DNA of 64,000 bases from Nisaea sp. (GTDB taxonomy: Bacteria; Pseudomonadota; Alphaproteobacteria; Thalassobaculales; Thalassobaculaceae). The DNA lies in contig NZ_JAXMNY010000002.1 in the NCBI RefSeq assembly GCF_034670185.1, positions 62,001 through 126,000 of the forward strand, written 5' to 3'. Position 1 is the stretch's first letter, and every line of letters starts with the position of its first letter. Positions 34,336 through 43,183 of the stretch are shown here, in pieces. Both the position numbers and the translations under genes were made by a program. The notes under the pieces were generated by a model. The model was not told the DNA's origin. It did not search any database and saw only the letters and a list, made by a program, of their open reading frames with translations.

Positions 34336-35139
34336 TCAGAGCCCGACCGGCGTTCCGCCGCTGATCGGCATGGCGATCCCGGTGATATATTCCGCCCGGG
34401 GCCCGGCCAGAAACGCAACGGCTTCAGCCACCTCTTCCGGCTCCCCGGCCCGGCGCATCGCTACCGTTTTGTAGCGCTCCAGCTTCACATCATCGATCGG
34501 GCGGCTGCTTTCACGGGCCAAACGTTCATTCGCCGCCGCATGCATGTCCGTTGCGATGAAGCCGGGGCAGACCACGTTGCAGCGAATGCCATCGACGCCG
34601 AACTCCGCCGCGACCGTCTTGGTCAGACCGACCAGCCCGTGTTTCATGGTGGTATAGGCGCCGAATCCGGCATCGGCACCGAGACTGCCGGTGGAGCCGA
34701 TATTGACGATGCTGCCGCCACCGGACGCTTGCATCTCCGGGATCACCGCCTGGGTGAACATGGCCGGGCCTAGCAGGTTCACGGCAAAGCTCGCTTCCCA
34801 TTCGTCCGGCTTTGTTTCCAGGAAAGGCGCCGACCCGCTCAGGGAGCCCGCATTGTTCACCAAAATGTCGATGCGGCCGAAATGCTCCCTCGCCAGCTTC
34901 ACCGCGGTCTCGATATCTGATTTCCGGGTAACGTCGACCGCGACAGCCAGTGCCGCCCCCCCGGTAGCCGCGATCTCCGAGACGATATCCGCGAGCCGGT
35001 TCGATGTTTCAGGTATCCCGATGTCGCTGACGATGACAGAAGCCCCCTCCGCCGCCAGACGCAGGGCAACAGCCCGCCCAATCCCGCGCGGAGCGGACGC
35101 CCCGGTCACGATCGCAACCTTCCCGTCGAGTTCAGCCAT
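34336..35139 (-). CDS. Short-chain dehydrogenase/reductase (sugar-acid operon)
   Basis: NAD(P)-dependent classical SDR, 267 residues. TGASAPRGIG near residue 14-23 has a two-residue insertion in the usual TGxxxGIG. NNAG, Ser in NIGSTGSLG and YTTMK (YxxxK) are intact, and PGFIATDM follows. The start is the ATG at 35139. It lies 102 bases downstream of the RraA-like gene on the same strand and is probably the last gene of the dehydratase/aldolase operon, where it would oxidise or reduce a sugar-acid intermediate. A decayed copy of its 3' end lies at 37541-37615. Confidence 0.88.
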   Translation of the reverse strand: MAELDGKVAIVTGASAPRGIGRAVALRLAAEGASVIVSDIGIPETSNRLADIVSEIAATGGAALAVAVDVTRKSDIETAVKLAREHFGRIDILVNNAGSLSGSAPFLETKPDEWEASFAVNLLGPAMFTQAVIPEMQASGGGSIVNIGSTGSLGADAGFGAYTTMKHGLVGLTKTVAAEFGVDGIRCNVVCPGFIATDMHAAANERLARESSRPIDDVKLERYKTVAMRRAGEPEEVAEAVAFLAGPRAEYITGIAMPISGGTPVGL

Positions 35140-35241
35140 GATCCATCCCGATTGATCGCCCCAAGAAGCAGCAGACGTGGGTGTGGCGAAGGCAACTGTC
35201 AATTGACGGGTGGATTTGCCTGAGAGGAAAGCCGTCGCGGC

Positions 35242-35895
35242 TTAGAACTTTCCGTATTTGAGGTAAGCTTCCTGTGGATCGGTTCCATTCAGGATCGCGG
35301 TGCGGACCTTGTTCTCGGTCGTGATCGCAGCCTCGGCCTTCTCCACAACCTCCTCGACGATTCCAGACGGCACGCGGATAAGCCCGTCGCGGTCTCCCAG
35401 CATGTAGTCGCCCGGTTCGATCACCACATCGCCGATCCGAACATCGACATCGGTCGCCGCCGGCAACCACCAGCCGACGATGTCCCGCGGGGTGAAGCCG
35501 CGCGACCAGGACTGGAAGCCGATATCGAGCAGGAAATTGACATCCCGGACGAACCCGTCGGCAACACAGCCGCGCACGCCCTTGTCCTTGAGTGTCTCGG
35601 CCGACAATTCTCCCATATGGGCGACCACCCGGTCGTTCGGCTGGCTGACCCAGACGGAACCGGCCGGCGCTTTCGACAACAGCCCGGTCCAGGCGAGCAG
35701 CGTCTCGTGCGCGTCGACCGTCGGGTCGACCTTGCCGAGAATTGTGAAGGCGGGGCCGGCCATCGCCTTTTCCGGCATGATCGGGCGCAGTTCAGGCGGC
35801 AGGGTGAAGTCCTTCAGGCCCATTGCCCGCATGACGTCGTGAACGACACCCGTATAGCAATTCTCCAACCGCTCCGTGATCGACGTGGCAGACAT
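35242..35895 (-). CDS. RraA-family aldolase (4-hydroxy-4-methyl-2-oxoglutarate aldolase-like)
   Basis: 217 residues. RraA-like proteins are divalent-metal pyruvate aldolases (HMG/CHA aldolase) or, without catalytic residues, RNase E inhibitors. Key features: DVMRAMG, LLSKAPAGSVWVSQPNDRVVAHMGELSAE, the GCVADGFVRD motif with catalytic Arg and metal-ligand Asp, and a C-terminal GDRDGLIRVP segment. These residues favour an active aldolase. It follows the dehydratase large subunit by 31 bases, so it probably cleaves the 2-keto acid that subunit makes. Confidence 0.85.
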   Translation of the reverse strand: MSATSITERLENCYTGVVHDVMRAMGLKDFTLPPELRPIMPEKAMAGPAFTILGKVDPTVDAHETLLAWTGLLSKAPAGSVWVSQPNDRVVAHMGELSAETLKDKGVRGCVADGFVRDVNFLLDIGFQSWSRGFTPRDIVGWWLPAATDVDVRIGDVVIEPGDYMLGDRDGLIRVPSGIVEEVVEKAEAAITTENKVRTAILNGTDPQEAYLKYGKF

Positions 35896-35926
35896 GTATT
35901 CTCCCCGGATTTTCCGTTTCTTGTTC

Positions 35927-37129
35927 TTATTCCGCCGCCGGCAGACAGGCCGGTCCGATCGGCTCGAATGACTTGTAGGTCAGGATGAACTCCTGATGCC
36001 CGAGTTCCTCCGACCGGGTCCGCGCGCCATCCGCAACGGCCAGCACCAGATCCCGGATTTCAGCTCCGACATCGTCCAGCTCCGCCGCCCCCTCCAGAAT
36101 GCGCCCGGCATCCACGTCCATGTCATCCGCCATGCGCCGGTAAGTCTCCGGGTTGGCGCAAATCTTGATGACCGGAGAAATGGCGGAGCCGACAACCGAC
36201 CCGCGCCCGGTGACGAACAGATTGATGTGGGCACCGCAGGCCATCAGCTCTGCGATTTCGGCATTGTCGTTGATATTCGGAAACCCGAACCGGACCTCCC
36301 CGTCCGGTACCACGTCGAGCAGATAAAGCCCGCCAGTCGGCGGGACGTCGCCCGGCTTCAGCAAGCCGACAATCGGCGAGGCGCCCGACTTGGCATAGGC
36401 GCCCATCGACTTTTCCTCGATGGTCGTCAGCCCGCCCGTGGCATTGCCCGCCGCGAAGGACCCGTATCCGAGGGTCGCGTAGTAACGTGCTGCCTTGGCC
36501 ACGCTTTCTTCCAGCGCGACAGCGAGCGCCGGCGTCGCGGCACGGGCAGCCATGATATGCTCGCAGCCGATTAACTCACCGGTTTCCTCGAAGATGCAGG
36601 CGGCACCATCGCCGATCAGCATGTCGAATGCCCGGCCCGCCGCCGGGTTCCCGGTGATGCCGGACGTCCCATCGGAGCCGCCACAGATCGTGCCGATCAC
36701 GAGTTCGTCCACACCCATGGGGACACGTTCGGCGTCTTCCAGTGCAGGCAGATGTTCGGCGATGAAGGAGGTCCCCTCCGCTATCGCCGACCGTGTGCCG
36801 CCGACCTGCTGGATGGTGATCGACTTCACCGGACGCCCAGTCGCCTCGATCTGCTCGCGCAACAGCCGGTTGTTGAAGGACTCGCAGCCGAGCGATATTA
36901 GAAGCGCCCCGCCAATATTCGGATGCGTGCAGAGCGCCTGCATCATCCGCTGCGCATACGCGTTCGGATAACAGCCGGGAAATCCGATCAGATGGACGTC
37001 GTGATTTCGGAACCCAAGCACGATCTCGCGCGCGACGTGATGAGCGCACTCGACCAGATACGCCACGACGAAGACATTCCGGATACCCTTGCGCCTGTCG
37101 CTCCTTGGATATCCGGTAAAGCCGCTCAT
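35927..37129 (-). CDS. UxaA-family dehydratase, large subunit (altronate/galactarate dehydratase or sulfolactate lyase type)
   Basis: 400 residues of the UxaA C-terminal family. Visible: GFTGYPRSDRRKGIRNVFVV, a Cys in FPGCYPN and another in SLGCESFN (Fe-S or metal site), GGTRSAIAEG, CGGSDGTSGITGNPAAG, and FVTGRGSVVGSAISPVIKICANPETYRRM. In the full-length enzyme these follow a small SAF domain, which is here a separate gene overlapping by ATGA. The split layout also occurs in (R)-sulfolactate sulfo-lyase SuyAB, so the substrate may be a sugar acid or sulfolactate. Confidence 0.87.
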   Translation of the reverse strand: MSGFTGYPRSDRRKGIRNVFVVAYLVECAHHVAREIVLGFRNHDVHLIGFPGCYPNAYAQRMMQALCTHPNIGGALLISLGCESFNNRLLREQIEATGRPVKSITIQQVGGTRSAIAEGTSFIAEHLPALEDAERVPMGVDELVIGTICGGSDGTSGITGNPAAGRAFDMLIGDGAACIFEETGELIGCEHIMAARAATPALAVALEESVAKAARYYATLGYGSFAAGNATGGLTTIEEKSMGAYAKSGASPIVGLLKPGDVPPTGGLYLLDVVPDGEVRFGFPNINDNAEIAELMACGAHINLFVTGRGSVVGSAISPVIKICANPETYRRMADDMDVDAGRILEGAAELDDVGAEIRDLVLAVADGARTRSEELGHQEFILTYKSFEPIGPACLPAAE

Positions 37130-37422
37130 CGCGTCTCCTCCGGCAGGCTATATGTCGGCGTGTAGTTGCTGCGGACATTGTGCACATGGACGTGTCCGCC
37201 TGCTTCAATGGGCATGGTTGCAACGCCGATCACGGCGCCGTATTTCAGGATTTCCTCGCCTTCGGAAATAGCCCGGCGGGCGACCTTGTGGCCGAGATTG
37301 AGGCTGCGGTCGGTTTTCACATGGCCCGGCTCGATATCGAACCGTTCACCCGCGGCAATGCCCTGGCGCAACACCAGAACATTGTCATCCTCATTCAGGA
37401 GCAGCAAGCGACGGTCGGTCAT
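37126..37422 (-). CDS. UxaA-family dehydratase, small SAF-domain subunit
   Basis: 98 residues, one SAF domain: DRRLLLLNEDDNVLVLRQGI...LGHKVARRAISEGEEILKYGAVIG, ending EAGGHVHVHNVRSNY, where the HVHVHN His residues bind metal or substrate. It corresponds to the N-terminal domain of altronate dehydratase or to SuyA. It overlaps the large-subunit gene by 4 bases, so both are made together. First gene of the four-gene operon (SAF, large subunit, RraA-like aldolase, SDR). Confidence 0.88.
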   Translation of the reverse strand: MTDRRLLLLNEDDNVLVLRQGIAAGERFDIEPGHVKTDRSLNLGHKVARRAISEGEEILKYGAVIGVATMPIEAGGHVHVHNVRSNYTPTYSLPEETR

Positions 37423-37540
37423 CGGTCGGCCTCAAATAGTAAACCCGGAAGCCTGTGCCCAGCCGAAAGATCGAGTCAACATCCCTACCGGGGTTTTCCA
37501 CGGATGGCGCGATACATCCAGCTCGACGGATCGCATTTTC

Positions 37541-37615
37541 CAGAGGCCGACCGGCGTTTCGCCGCTGATCGGCACGGCGCATCGCCACCGTTTTGAAATG
37601 CTCCCGCTTCATCGC
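37541..37615 (-). pseudogene. Remnant of an SDR gene 3' end with an internal 80-base deletion
   Basis: 37541-37574 matches 34337-34370 (the last codons and stop of the intact SDR) at 32 of 34 positions. 37575-37610 matches the stretch beginning 34451 (codons for KTVAMRR) with about five changes. The intervening 80 bases are missing, which shifts the frame, and the TGA stop has become TGG. It lies upstream of the SAF-dehydratase operon in the same orientation, consistent with a tandem duplication of the operon whose upstream copy was mostly lost. Confidence 0.75.
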
Positions 37616-37632
37616 CACTCCACACCCAATTT

Positions 37633-37690
37633 CCAATTTTTCCAAAACGTTTTCCAATTTTTCCAAAGCGTTTTCCAAAAATTCCCATAA
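37633..37690. repeat. 21-bp AT-rich tandem repeat
   Basis: Two full units, CCAATTTTTCCAAAACGTTTT (37633-37653) and CCAATTTTTCCAAAGCGTTTT (37654-37674), and a decayed third. The 21-bp period equals two helical turns. It lies about 100 bases upstream of the second RTX gene in otherwise GC-rich DNA. Confidence 0.7.
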
Positions 37691-37776
37691 TTCCAATATC
37701 TTGATACTCCCCACACCAGCATTGTGCGCTTCCCGAACTATCGCTTCATCTTTCAGAGCCAGCGGGTACGTGAAGT

Positions 37777-40464
37777 ATGAACCAGAACACGCGCTATATC
37801 TTTATCGACCCTGCAGTCCGTGACGCCGGTCTCCTGACTGCCAGCCTGCGGACCGGAACCGAGATACACCGGCTCGCCGCTTCGGGCGATCCGCTGGCGG
37901 AAATCGCGGCGCTGCTGTCCGGCACGTCGGACGTCAGCCATCTCTCGATCCTGGCGCACGGCGCCCCCGGCGCCGTCGAACTCTCGGGACAGCGCATCGA
38001 CAGCGCGGAGCTGAAGGCCAACCGGCACAATCTTGACCGCATCCGGGACGCGCTTGCGCCCGGTGCTGAACTGGCGCTGATCTCCTGCGAGACCGGTGCC
38101 GGACACGCCGGATCGGAACTGGTCGAAACCTTCGAGCAGGCGCTAGGCATCACCGTGCACGCCTCCACGAGACCGCTTGGCGGCGATGCCGGATGGACGG
38201 GTCTACCGGTCGCGGTCGCACTTTTCACAGCCGATGCACTGCATGCCTATCCCGAACGGCTTGCCGTGACAGGGACGCCCTCCACCGGTGACGACACACT
38301 GACCAGCGATGGCGACGCGGACGATATCGACGCGCTGGCCGGCAACGACCTCATCATCGGCAATGGTGGCAACGATACGATCACCGGTGGCGACGGCAAC
38401 GATACGATCTCTGGCGGCCTGGGTGACGACCTCGTCTACGGCAATGCCGACAACGACGCTCTTAGCGGCGATGGTGGCAACGACACGCTCTATGGCGGCG
38501 AGGGCAATGACTCGCTCCGGGCCGGGACCGGCAGCGACGTGCTTTTCGGCGGCGACGGCAACGATACGCTCGGGTCTTCGCTCGAGTCCGACACCAGTGC
38601 CGACACCTATTACGGCGGGGCCGGGGACGATTTCAGCTCGGGCTTCATCTTCAATACCGGCGCGGTGTTCTATGGCGGCGATGGCAACGACACCGTCCAG
38701 GGCCCGGGCGGCTCCGGCACCGGAACCACCACCGGGGCGGTGCTATACGGCGATGCCGGCGACGATTGGATCCACTCGGACGACGGCCCGGACACGATAT
38801 ATGGCGGCACCGGCAACGACACGCTCTACGGCGACGACGGCGGAGGCAAGGCTCTCAACCTGCTCTATGGCGACGAAGGCAACGACGTTATCTATGCCGG
38901 AGCGAAAGCCGACGACGGCGGCGGGGGAGCTGGGAACACGCTCTATGGCGGCGTGGGCGACGACACCCTCTACGGGGGCAGTGACAGAGACATTCTCGTC
39001 GGCGGATCCGGCGCAGACCTCTTCGCGGGCGCGTCCTTTGGCGCAGTCTCAAACCTGAACGGCGACACCATCTACGGCCTCGAGATCGGCGACTCGATCT
39101 ATGTGAAAAGCACGGATCTGAGCTCCCTCAACGGGTCTATCGTCGGCAGCTCGATCAGCCTCGGCGGCTCGAACGCGGTGAATATCGCGAACGCGTCCGG
39201 CAGCCTGCAGATCTCCGTCTCTTATGACGGCACGAACTCCACCCTGACCTTCTCCAACGCGCCGCAATCCTCCGGCAACAGCGGGTTGACGAAAACCGGC
39301 CAGAGCTCCGGCGACAGCTCCGGCACGGAGACCAGCCATACGCTGACAAACAATACCGGGTCGGCCGCGAGCGGCGTGCTGATCTCGGACACCGGTAGCG
39401 GCAATACCGTCACCGTCACCCTACCGGCCGGACTCTCCCTGACGAACAGCGGCACCGGCACGGCGGTCAGCGGCGATGCGGCGGGAATCACATTCACAAG
39501 CCAGATCCAGGGATCCGGCACTTCAACCACGAACCAGACCTTCATCGACAGCCACGGCCAGGCCTTCGTGAACAGCCTTGGCGGAGCCCCGGTTGATATC
39601 CGGACCATCACCTTTTCAGACAGCAGCGGATCGCAGCAGACAATCCAGTTCACCGGTACTTCCTCGGGCAGCGGCGAGGCCTTCATCATCGACACCTCCG
39701 GCCTTGCACCCGGCTCGACCCTGCAGCTCGACCATATCGACTTCGCCGCCATCCTTGGCAACGCCACCGTCATCGGCGGCGACGGCACGAACTATGTCGT
39801 CGGCGACGATGCCGTCCAATTCGTCTCGCTCGGCAACGGGAACGACACAATCGCCGGAGGCGGCGGCAACGACACGCTCGGCTCCAGCTTCGGCGAGGAC
39901 CTGATCTACGGCAACCAGGGGGCGGATTCGATCTTCGGTGGTGGCGGCATGGACACGCTCTATGGCGGACAGGGCGCGGACATCGTGAACGGCGGCAACG
40001 ACGCGGACATGCTCTACGGCAACAAGGGCGCGGACACGCTGTCCGGCGGCGGCGGCCTGGACCTGCTCTATGGCGGCCAGGGCAACGACATGGTCTACGG
40101 CAATGCCGGCGCCGACACGCTGTTCGGCAATCTCGGCGACGACGCGCTCTATGGCGGACAAGGCAACGACGCGCTTGCCGGCGGGGAGGGCAATGATCTG
40201 ATCTGCGGCAATGCGGGCGACGACACGCTCTCCGGCGGGGCCGGCGCAGACACCTTCGTCTTCAGCTTCGGCGGCGGCAACGAGACGGTGACGGATTTCC
40301 AGGCCGGCACCGACACGCTGGCGCTTGAGGCCGGGCTCGATGTCAACGGCGGAGTGGAGAGCGGCGGCAACACCACCGTCACCTTCTCCGACGGCGGCAC
40401 CGTGACCGTCATCGGGGTCAACAAGACCGACCTCGCCGCCGCAACCGGCTGGGAGCTTGGGTAG
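37777..40464 (+). CDS. RTX protein with N-terminal DUF4347 domain and two RTX blocks
   Basis: 895 residues. Residues ~5-155 form a DUF4347-like domain (YIFIDPAVRDAGLL, SHLSILAHGAPGAVELSG, LALISCETGAGHAG), common at the N-terminus of giant bacterial surface proteins. A first block of calcium-binding nonapeptides (GGDGNDTLYGG style) spans ~170-420. The linker domain and second RTX block (~500-860) are paralogous to the other large RTX protein, and the end VTVIGVNKTDLAAATGWELG fits a type I secretion signal. There is no signal peptide and no adjacent exporter. Likely a secreted or surface calcium-binding protein. Confidence 0.86.
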   Translation: MNQNTRYIFIDPAVRDAGLLTASLRTGTEIHRLAASGDPLAEIAALLSGTSDVSHLSILAHGAPGAVELSGQRIDSAELKANRHNLDRIRDALAPGAELALISCETGAGHAGSELVETFEQALGITVHASTRPLGGDAGWTGLPVAVALFTADALHAYPERLAVTGTPSTGDDTLTSDGDADDIDALAGNDLIIGNGGNDTITGGDGNDTISGGLGDDLVYGNADNDALSGDGGNDTLYGGEGNDSLRAGTGSDVLFGGDGNDTLGSSLESDTSADTYYGGAGDDFSSGFIFNTGAVFYGGDGNDTVQGPGGSGTGTTTGAVLYGDAGDDWIHSDDGPDTIYGGTGNDTLYGDDGGGKALNLLYGDEGNDVIYAGAKADDGGGGAGNTLYGGVGDDTLYGGSDRDILVGGSGADLFAGASFGAVSNLNGDTIYGLEIGDSIYVKSTDLSSLNGSIVGSSISLGGSNAVNIANASGSLQISVSYDGTNSTLTFSNAPQSSGNSGLTKTGQSSGDSSGTETSHTLTNNTGSAASGVLISDTGSGNTVTVTLPAGLSLTNSGTGTAVSGDAAGITFTSQIQGSGTSTTNQTFIDSHGQAFVNSLGGAPVDIRTITFSDSSGSQQTIQFTGTSSGSGEAFIIDTSGLAPGSTLQLDHIDFAAILGNATVIGGDGTNYVVGDDAVQFVSLGNGNDTIAGGGGNDTLGSSFGEDLIYGNQGADSIFGGGGMDTLYGGQGADIVNGGNDADMLYGNKGADTLSGGGGLDLLYGGQGNDMVYGNAGADTLFGNLGDDALYGGQGNDALAGGEGNDLICGNAGDDTLSGGAGADTFVFSFGGGNETVTDFQAGTDTLALEAGLDVNGGVESGGNTTVTFSDGGTVTVIGVNKTDLAAATGWELG

Positions 40465-40476
40465 CACTCCTCGCCG

Positions 40477-42891
40477 TCACCCCCGCATCAGCTTGCCAAT
40501 CGGGTCGTGCAGCGGCGAGTCCACCCGGTGCGCCTTCAGGATCCTGCCGAGGATTTCGACCTCGAAGCCTTCCGTCTTGTCGGCGAACGCCTTCGGCACG
40601 TAACCGATGGCGATGCTCTTGCCTGTCGAGTGGCCATAGCCTCCCGATGTCACCCAGCCGATGGCTTTGCCGTCATGGAAGATCGGCTCGTCGGCGATCG
40701 GATCGATCTCCTCGACATCGATGGTCAGCGTGATCAGCCGGTAGGTGCCGCCTGTCTCTTTCTCCGCGACCAGCGCATCGCGGCCGATAAAGCTGTTCTT
40801 CGACATGTCGACGAAGCGGTCCAGCCCGGCCTCGAAGGGTGAATAATCCGGCGTGAATTCCGCCCGGAAACCGCCAAAGCTCTTTTCCAGACGTAGGGAA
40901 TTGAGCGCCCTGCCGCCGAAATGCTTCAGCCCGAATTCCGCACCCGCCGAGACCAGCATGTCATAGAGCGTGATCAGATAATCCGGCTTCACCCAGATCT
41001 CGTAGCCGCGCTCGCCGGTGAAGGAAACCCGGCCGACCATGGCATTCAGCATGCCGAGATTCATCTCCCGGAAAGACATGAACGGCATTGCCTTGGTGGA
41101 AACATCCTCATGCGTCAGTTTCGCCATCAGGTCAGCCGATTTCGGCCCGGCGATTGAGAGGCCGACCAGTTCCTGACAGCGGCTCCGGATGGCAACGCCG
41201 GTCTCCGGCAGGTGATCCCAGAACCAGCGCAGGTGGAACATTTCCGCGATGCCGGAGCCGAAGATCATGAACCGGTCGTCGGCCAGCTTGGCGACGGTGA
41301 AATCGCCGATGATCTTGCCCTGGCGATTGAGCATCGGGGTCAGCGCCATGCGGCCGGTGCGCGGCATCTTGTTTGCCATCAGCTCCGATAGCCAGGCTTC
41401 CGCGCCCTCGCCCATGACCTCGTATTTGGCGAAGCTGGAAATCTCGATCATGCCAACGCCGGTGCGCACAGCCTTGCATTCCTCCGCCACCGGGCCGAAA
41501 GCGTTGGAGCGGCCGAAGGTCACATTCTCCACCGGCTCCATGCCTTCCGGCGCGAACCAGAGAGCATGTTCCAACCCGTAGGACGCGCCGAACACGGCAT
41601 TCTGCGCTGCCAGCCGGTCATAGATCGCCGTTTTGCGCAGCGGACGGCCCGCCGGCAGTTCCTCGTTCGGGAAAGTGATGGAGAAGCGGCGGGAGTAGTT
41701 TTCCTTCACCTTCTCGTAGGTATAGCCCTTTGTCGCGTAGGAGCCGAAGCGGGCGCAATCCATGGCGTAGATATCCATGTCCGGCTCGCCCTCGATCATC
41801 CACTGGGCGAGCGCGAGACCGACGCCGCCACCCTGGCTGAACCCGGCCATGACACCGCAGGCGAGATACATGTTCTTGAGGCCCGGCACCGGGCCGACCA
41901 GCGGGTTGCCGTCCGGCGCGAAGGTGAACGGCCCGTTGATCATCGACTTCACCCCTGCATTGGCCAGGAACGGGAAATGCTGGTAGGCGATATCGAGAGA
42001 CGGCGCGATCCGGTCGAGATCCGGTTGCAGCAGCTCATGCCCGAAATCCCACGGTGTCTGGTGCGGCGACCATGGCACGCAAGCTTTCTCGTAGGTGCCA
42101 AGCAGGAAGCCCTGGCCTTCCTGACGGGTATAAAGCTCGGCTTCAAAATCGATCAGGTGCGGCAGCTCGGCATCCAGCGCCTTAATTTCATCCAGCGCCT
42201 CGGTGATCAGGTAATGGTGCTCCATCGCCAGCACGGGCAGCTCAAGCCCGACCATGCGGCCGATCTCGCGGGCCCAGAGGCCGCCCGCATTCACCACTTT
42301 CTCGCAGCGGATCGTGCCCTTGTCGGTAACCACCGACCAGCCGCCATCCTTTTCCGCCACGAGTTCCTCGACCTTGGTGTGGCGGTAGATCTCCGCACCG
42401 CCCTTGCGGGCCGAGATGGCATAGGCGTTGGTCACGCCGGAAGGATCGACATGGCCCTCGTTCGGGTCGTAGACGGCGCCGGTGAAGTGACTGGCATCGA
42501 CCAGCGGATGCAGGCGCTGCGCCTCGTCGAGGGAGATGAAGTCAATATCGAGGCCCATATATTTGCCCTTGGCGACCATCGTCTTCAGATAGTCGAGGCG
42601 CTCGGGCGTCCCCGCCGCCATGATCCCGCCGGACAGATGCACGCCGGTCGCCTGGCCGGAAATCTCCTCGATCTCCTTGTACAGATCGATGGTGTATTTC
42701 TGCAGCTTGGTGACGTTCGGGTCGCTGTTCAGCGTGTGCATGCCGCCCGCCGCATGCCAGGTCGAGCCCGATGTCAGCTCGCTGCGCTCCACCAGGACCA
42801 CGTCTTTCCAGCCCAGTTTGGTCAGGTGATAGAGAACGCTGCAGCCAACGACGCCCCCGCCGATAACAACGACTTGCGCATGCGATTTCAT
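40477..42891 (-). CDS. Dimethylglycine dehydrogenase-like FAD/GcvT-domain protein
   Basis: 804 residues. An N-terminal FAD-dependent oxidoreductase domain (VVVIGGGVVGCSVLYHL; GGGVVG at 11-16) has His46 in SGSTWHAAGG, the position of the covalently attached FAD in dimethylglycine and sarcosine dehydrogenases. A linker domain and a C-terminal GcvT-like folate domain (GLSIAGPKSADLM, FTGERGYEIWV, LRLEKSFGGFRAEFTPDYSP) follow. Expected reaction: oxidative N-demethylation of dimethylglycine (or sarcosine) with transfer of C1 to tetrahydrofolate. Single-gene unit. Together with soxBDAG and gcvTHP it suits glycine betaine degradation. Confidence 0.88.
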   Translation of the reverse strand: MKSHAQVVVIGGGVVGCSVLYHLTKLGWKDVVLVERSELTSGSTWHAAGGMHTLNSDPNVTKLQKYTIDLYKEIEEISGQATGVHLSGGIMAAGTPERLDYLKTMVAKGKYMGLDIDFISLDEAQRLHPLVDASHFTGAVYDPNEGHVDPSGVTNAYAISARKGGAEIYRHTKVEELVAEKDGGWSVVTDKGTIRCEKVVNAGGLWAREIGRMVGLELPVLAMEHHYLITEALDEIKALDAELPHLIDFEAELYTRQEGQGFLLGTYEKACVPWSPHQTPWDFGHELLQPDLDRIAPSLDIAYQHFPFLANAGVKSMINGPFTFAPDGNPLVGPVPGLKNMYLACGVMAGFSQGGGVGLALAQWMIEGEPDMDIYAMDCARFGSYATKGYTYEKVKENYSRRFSITFPNEELPAGRPLRKTAIYDRLAAQNAVFGASYGLEHALWFAPEGMEPVENVTFGRSNAFGPVAEECKAVRTGVGMIEISSFAKYEVMGEGAEAWLSELMANKMPRTGRMALTPMLNRQGKIIGDFTVAKLADDRFMIFGSGIAEMFHLRWFWDHLPETGVAIRSRCQELVGLSIAGPKSADLMAKLTHEDVSTKAMPFMSFREMNLGMLNAMVGRVSFTGERGYEIWVKPDYLITLYDMLVSAGAEFGLKHFGGRALNSLRLEKSFGGFRAEFTPDYSPFEAGLDRFVDMSKNSFIGRDALVAEKETGGTYRLITLTIDVEEIDPIADEPIFHDGKAIGWVTSGGYGHSTGKSIAIGYVPKAFADKTEGFEVEILGRILKAHRVDSPLHDPIGKLMRG

Positions 42892-43114
42892 CGATTATCT
42901 CCCCTCGGCACCGGCGCGCCCGGCGACCTTGACTCTGACACTAGTGCATCAGGCTCAACGACGCGAAGCGCGCCGGGCGGCGACATTGAGCACGGAGGTT
43001 TCGTCGGAAATTGAGCATTGGGCGGAGAGAGGGGCGCGTTGCCCAGTCGCGATTGACTTGCATTCGCATTTTCCATAGACCTACGCGCATTATCGAACGA
43101 ATTCAGCCGTATAT

Positions 43115-43159
43115 CTTTGGCAATGCCAGTGCCTGCCTACCTTTGGCAATGCCACTGCC
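43115..43159. promoter_or_regulatory. Duplicated palindromic site upstream of the iron importer
   Basis: CTTTGGCAATGCCAGTGCC (43115-43133) is repeated as CTTTGGCAATGCCACTGCC (43141-43159), 18 of 19 identical and offset by 26 bp. Each copy contains the dyad TGGCA-A-TGCCA. The second ends 24 bases before the GTG start of the binding-protein gene, so it may be an operator or an mRNA element. Nothing else is assigned in 42892-43183. Confidence 0.5.
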
Positions 43160-43183
43160 CGAAGGGCCTGCAGGAGACGAGAC

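Larger units (their letters stand above)
37423..37776. other. Non-coding gap: SDR remnant, AT-rich tandem repeat, RTX promoter
   Basis: 354 bases without an intact gene between the divergent dehydratase operon and the second RTX gene. It contains a broken copy of the SDR 3' end (37541-37615) and a 21-bp AT-rich tandem repeat (37633-37690). Past that, 37690-37776 should hold the promoter and ribosome site of the RTX gene. Confidence 0.6.

Noticed and set aside
37391..37714. A 107-codon minus-strand frame with a coiled-coil-like start (repeated LEKLEN)
   Set aside because: Its start comes from the 21-bp tandem repeat, its middle from the broken SDR remnant and its end overlaps the SAF subunit gene; not a real gene.
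43058..43073. TTGCATTCGCATTTTC as a Fur box for the siderophore importer
   Set aside because: Only loosely similar to Fur or RirA consensus sequences and about 110 bases from the gene; the nearby duplicated dyad is a better candidate.
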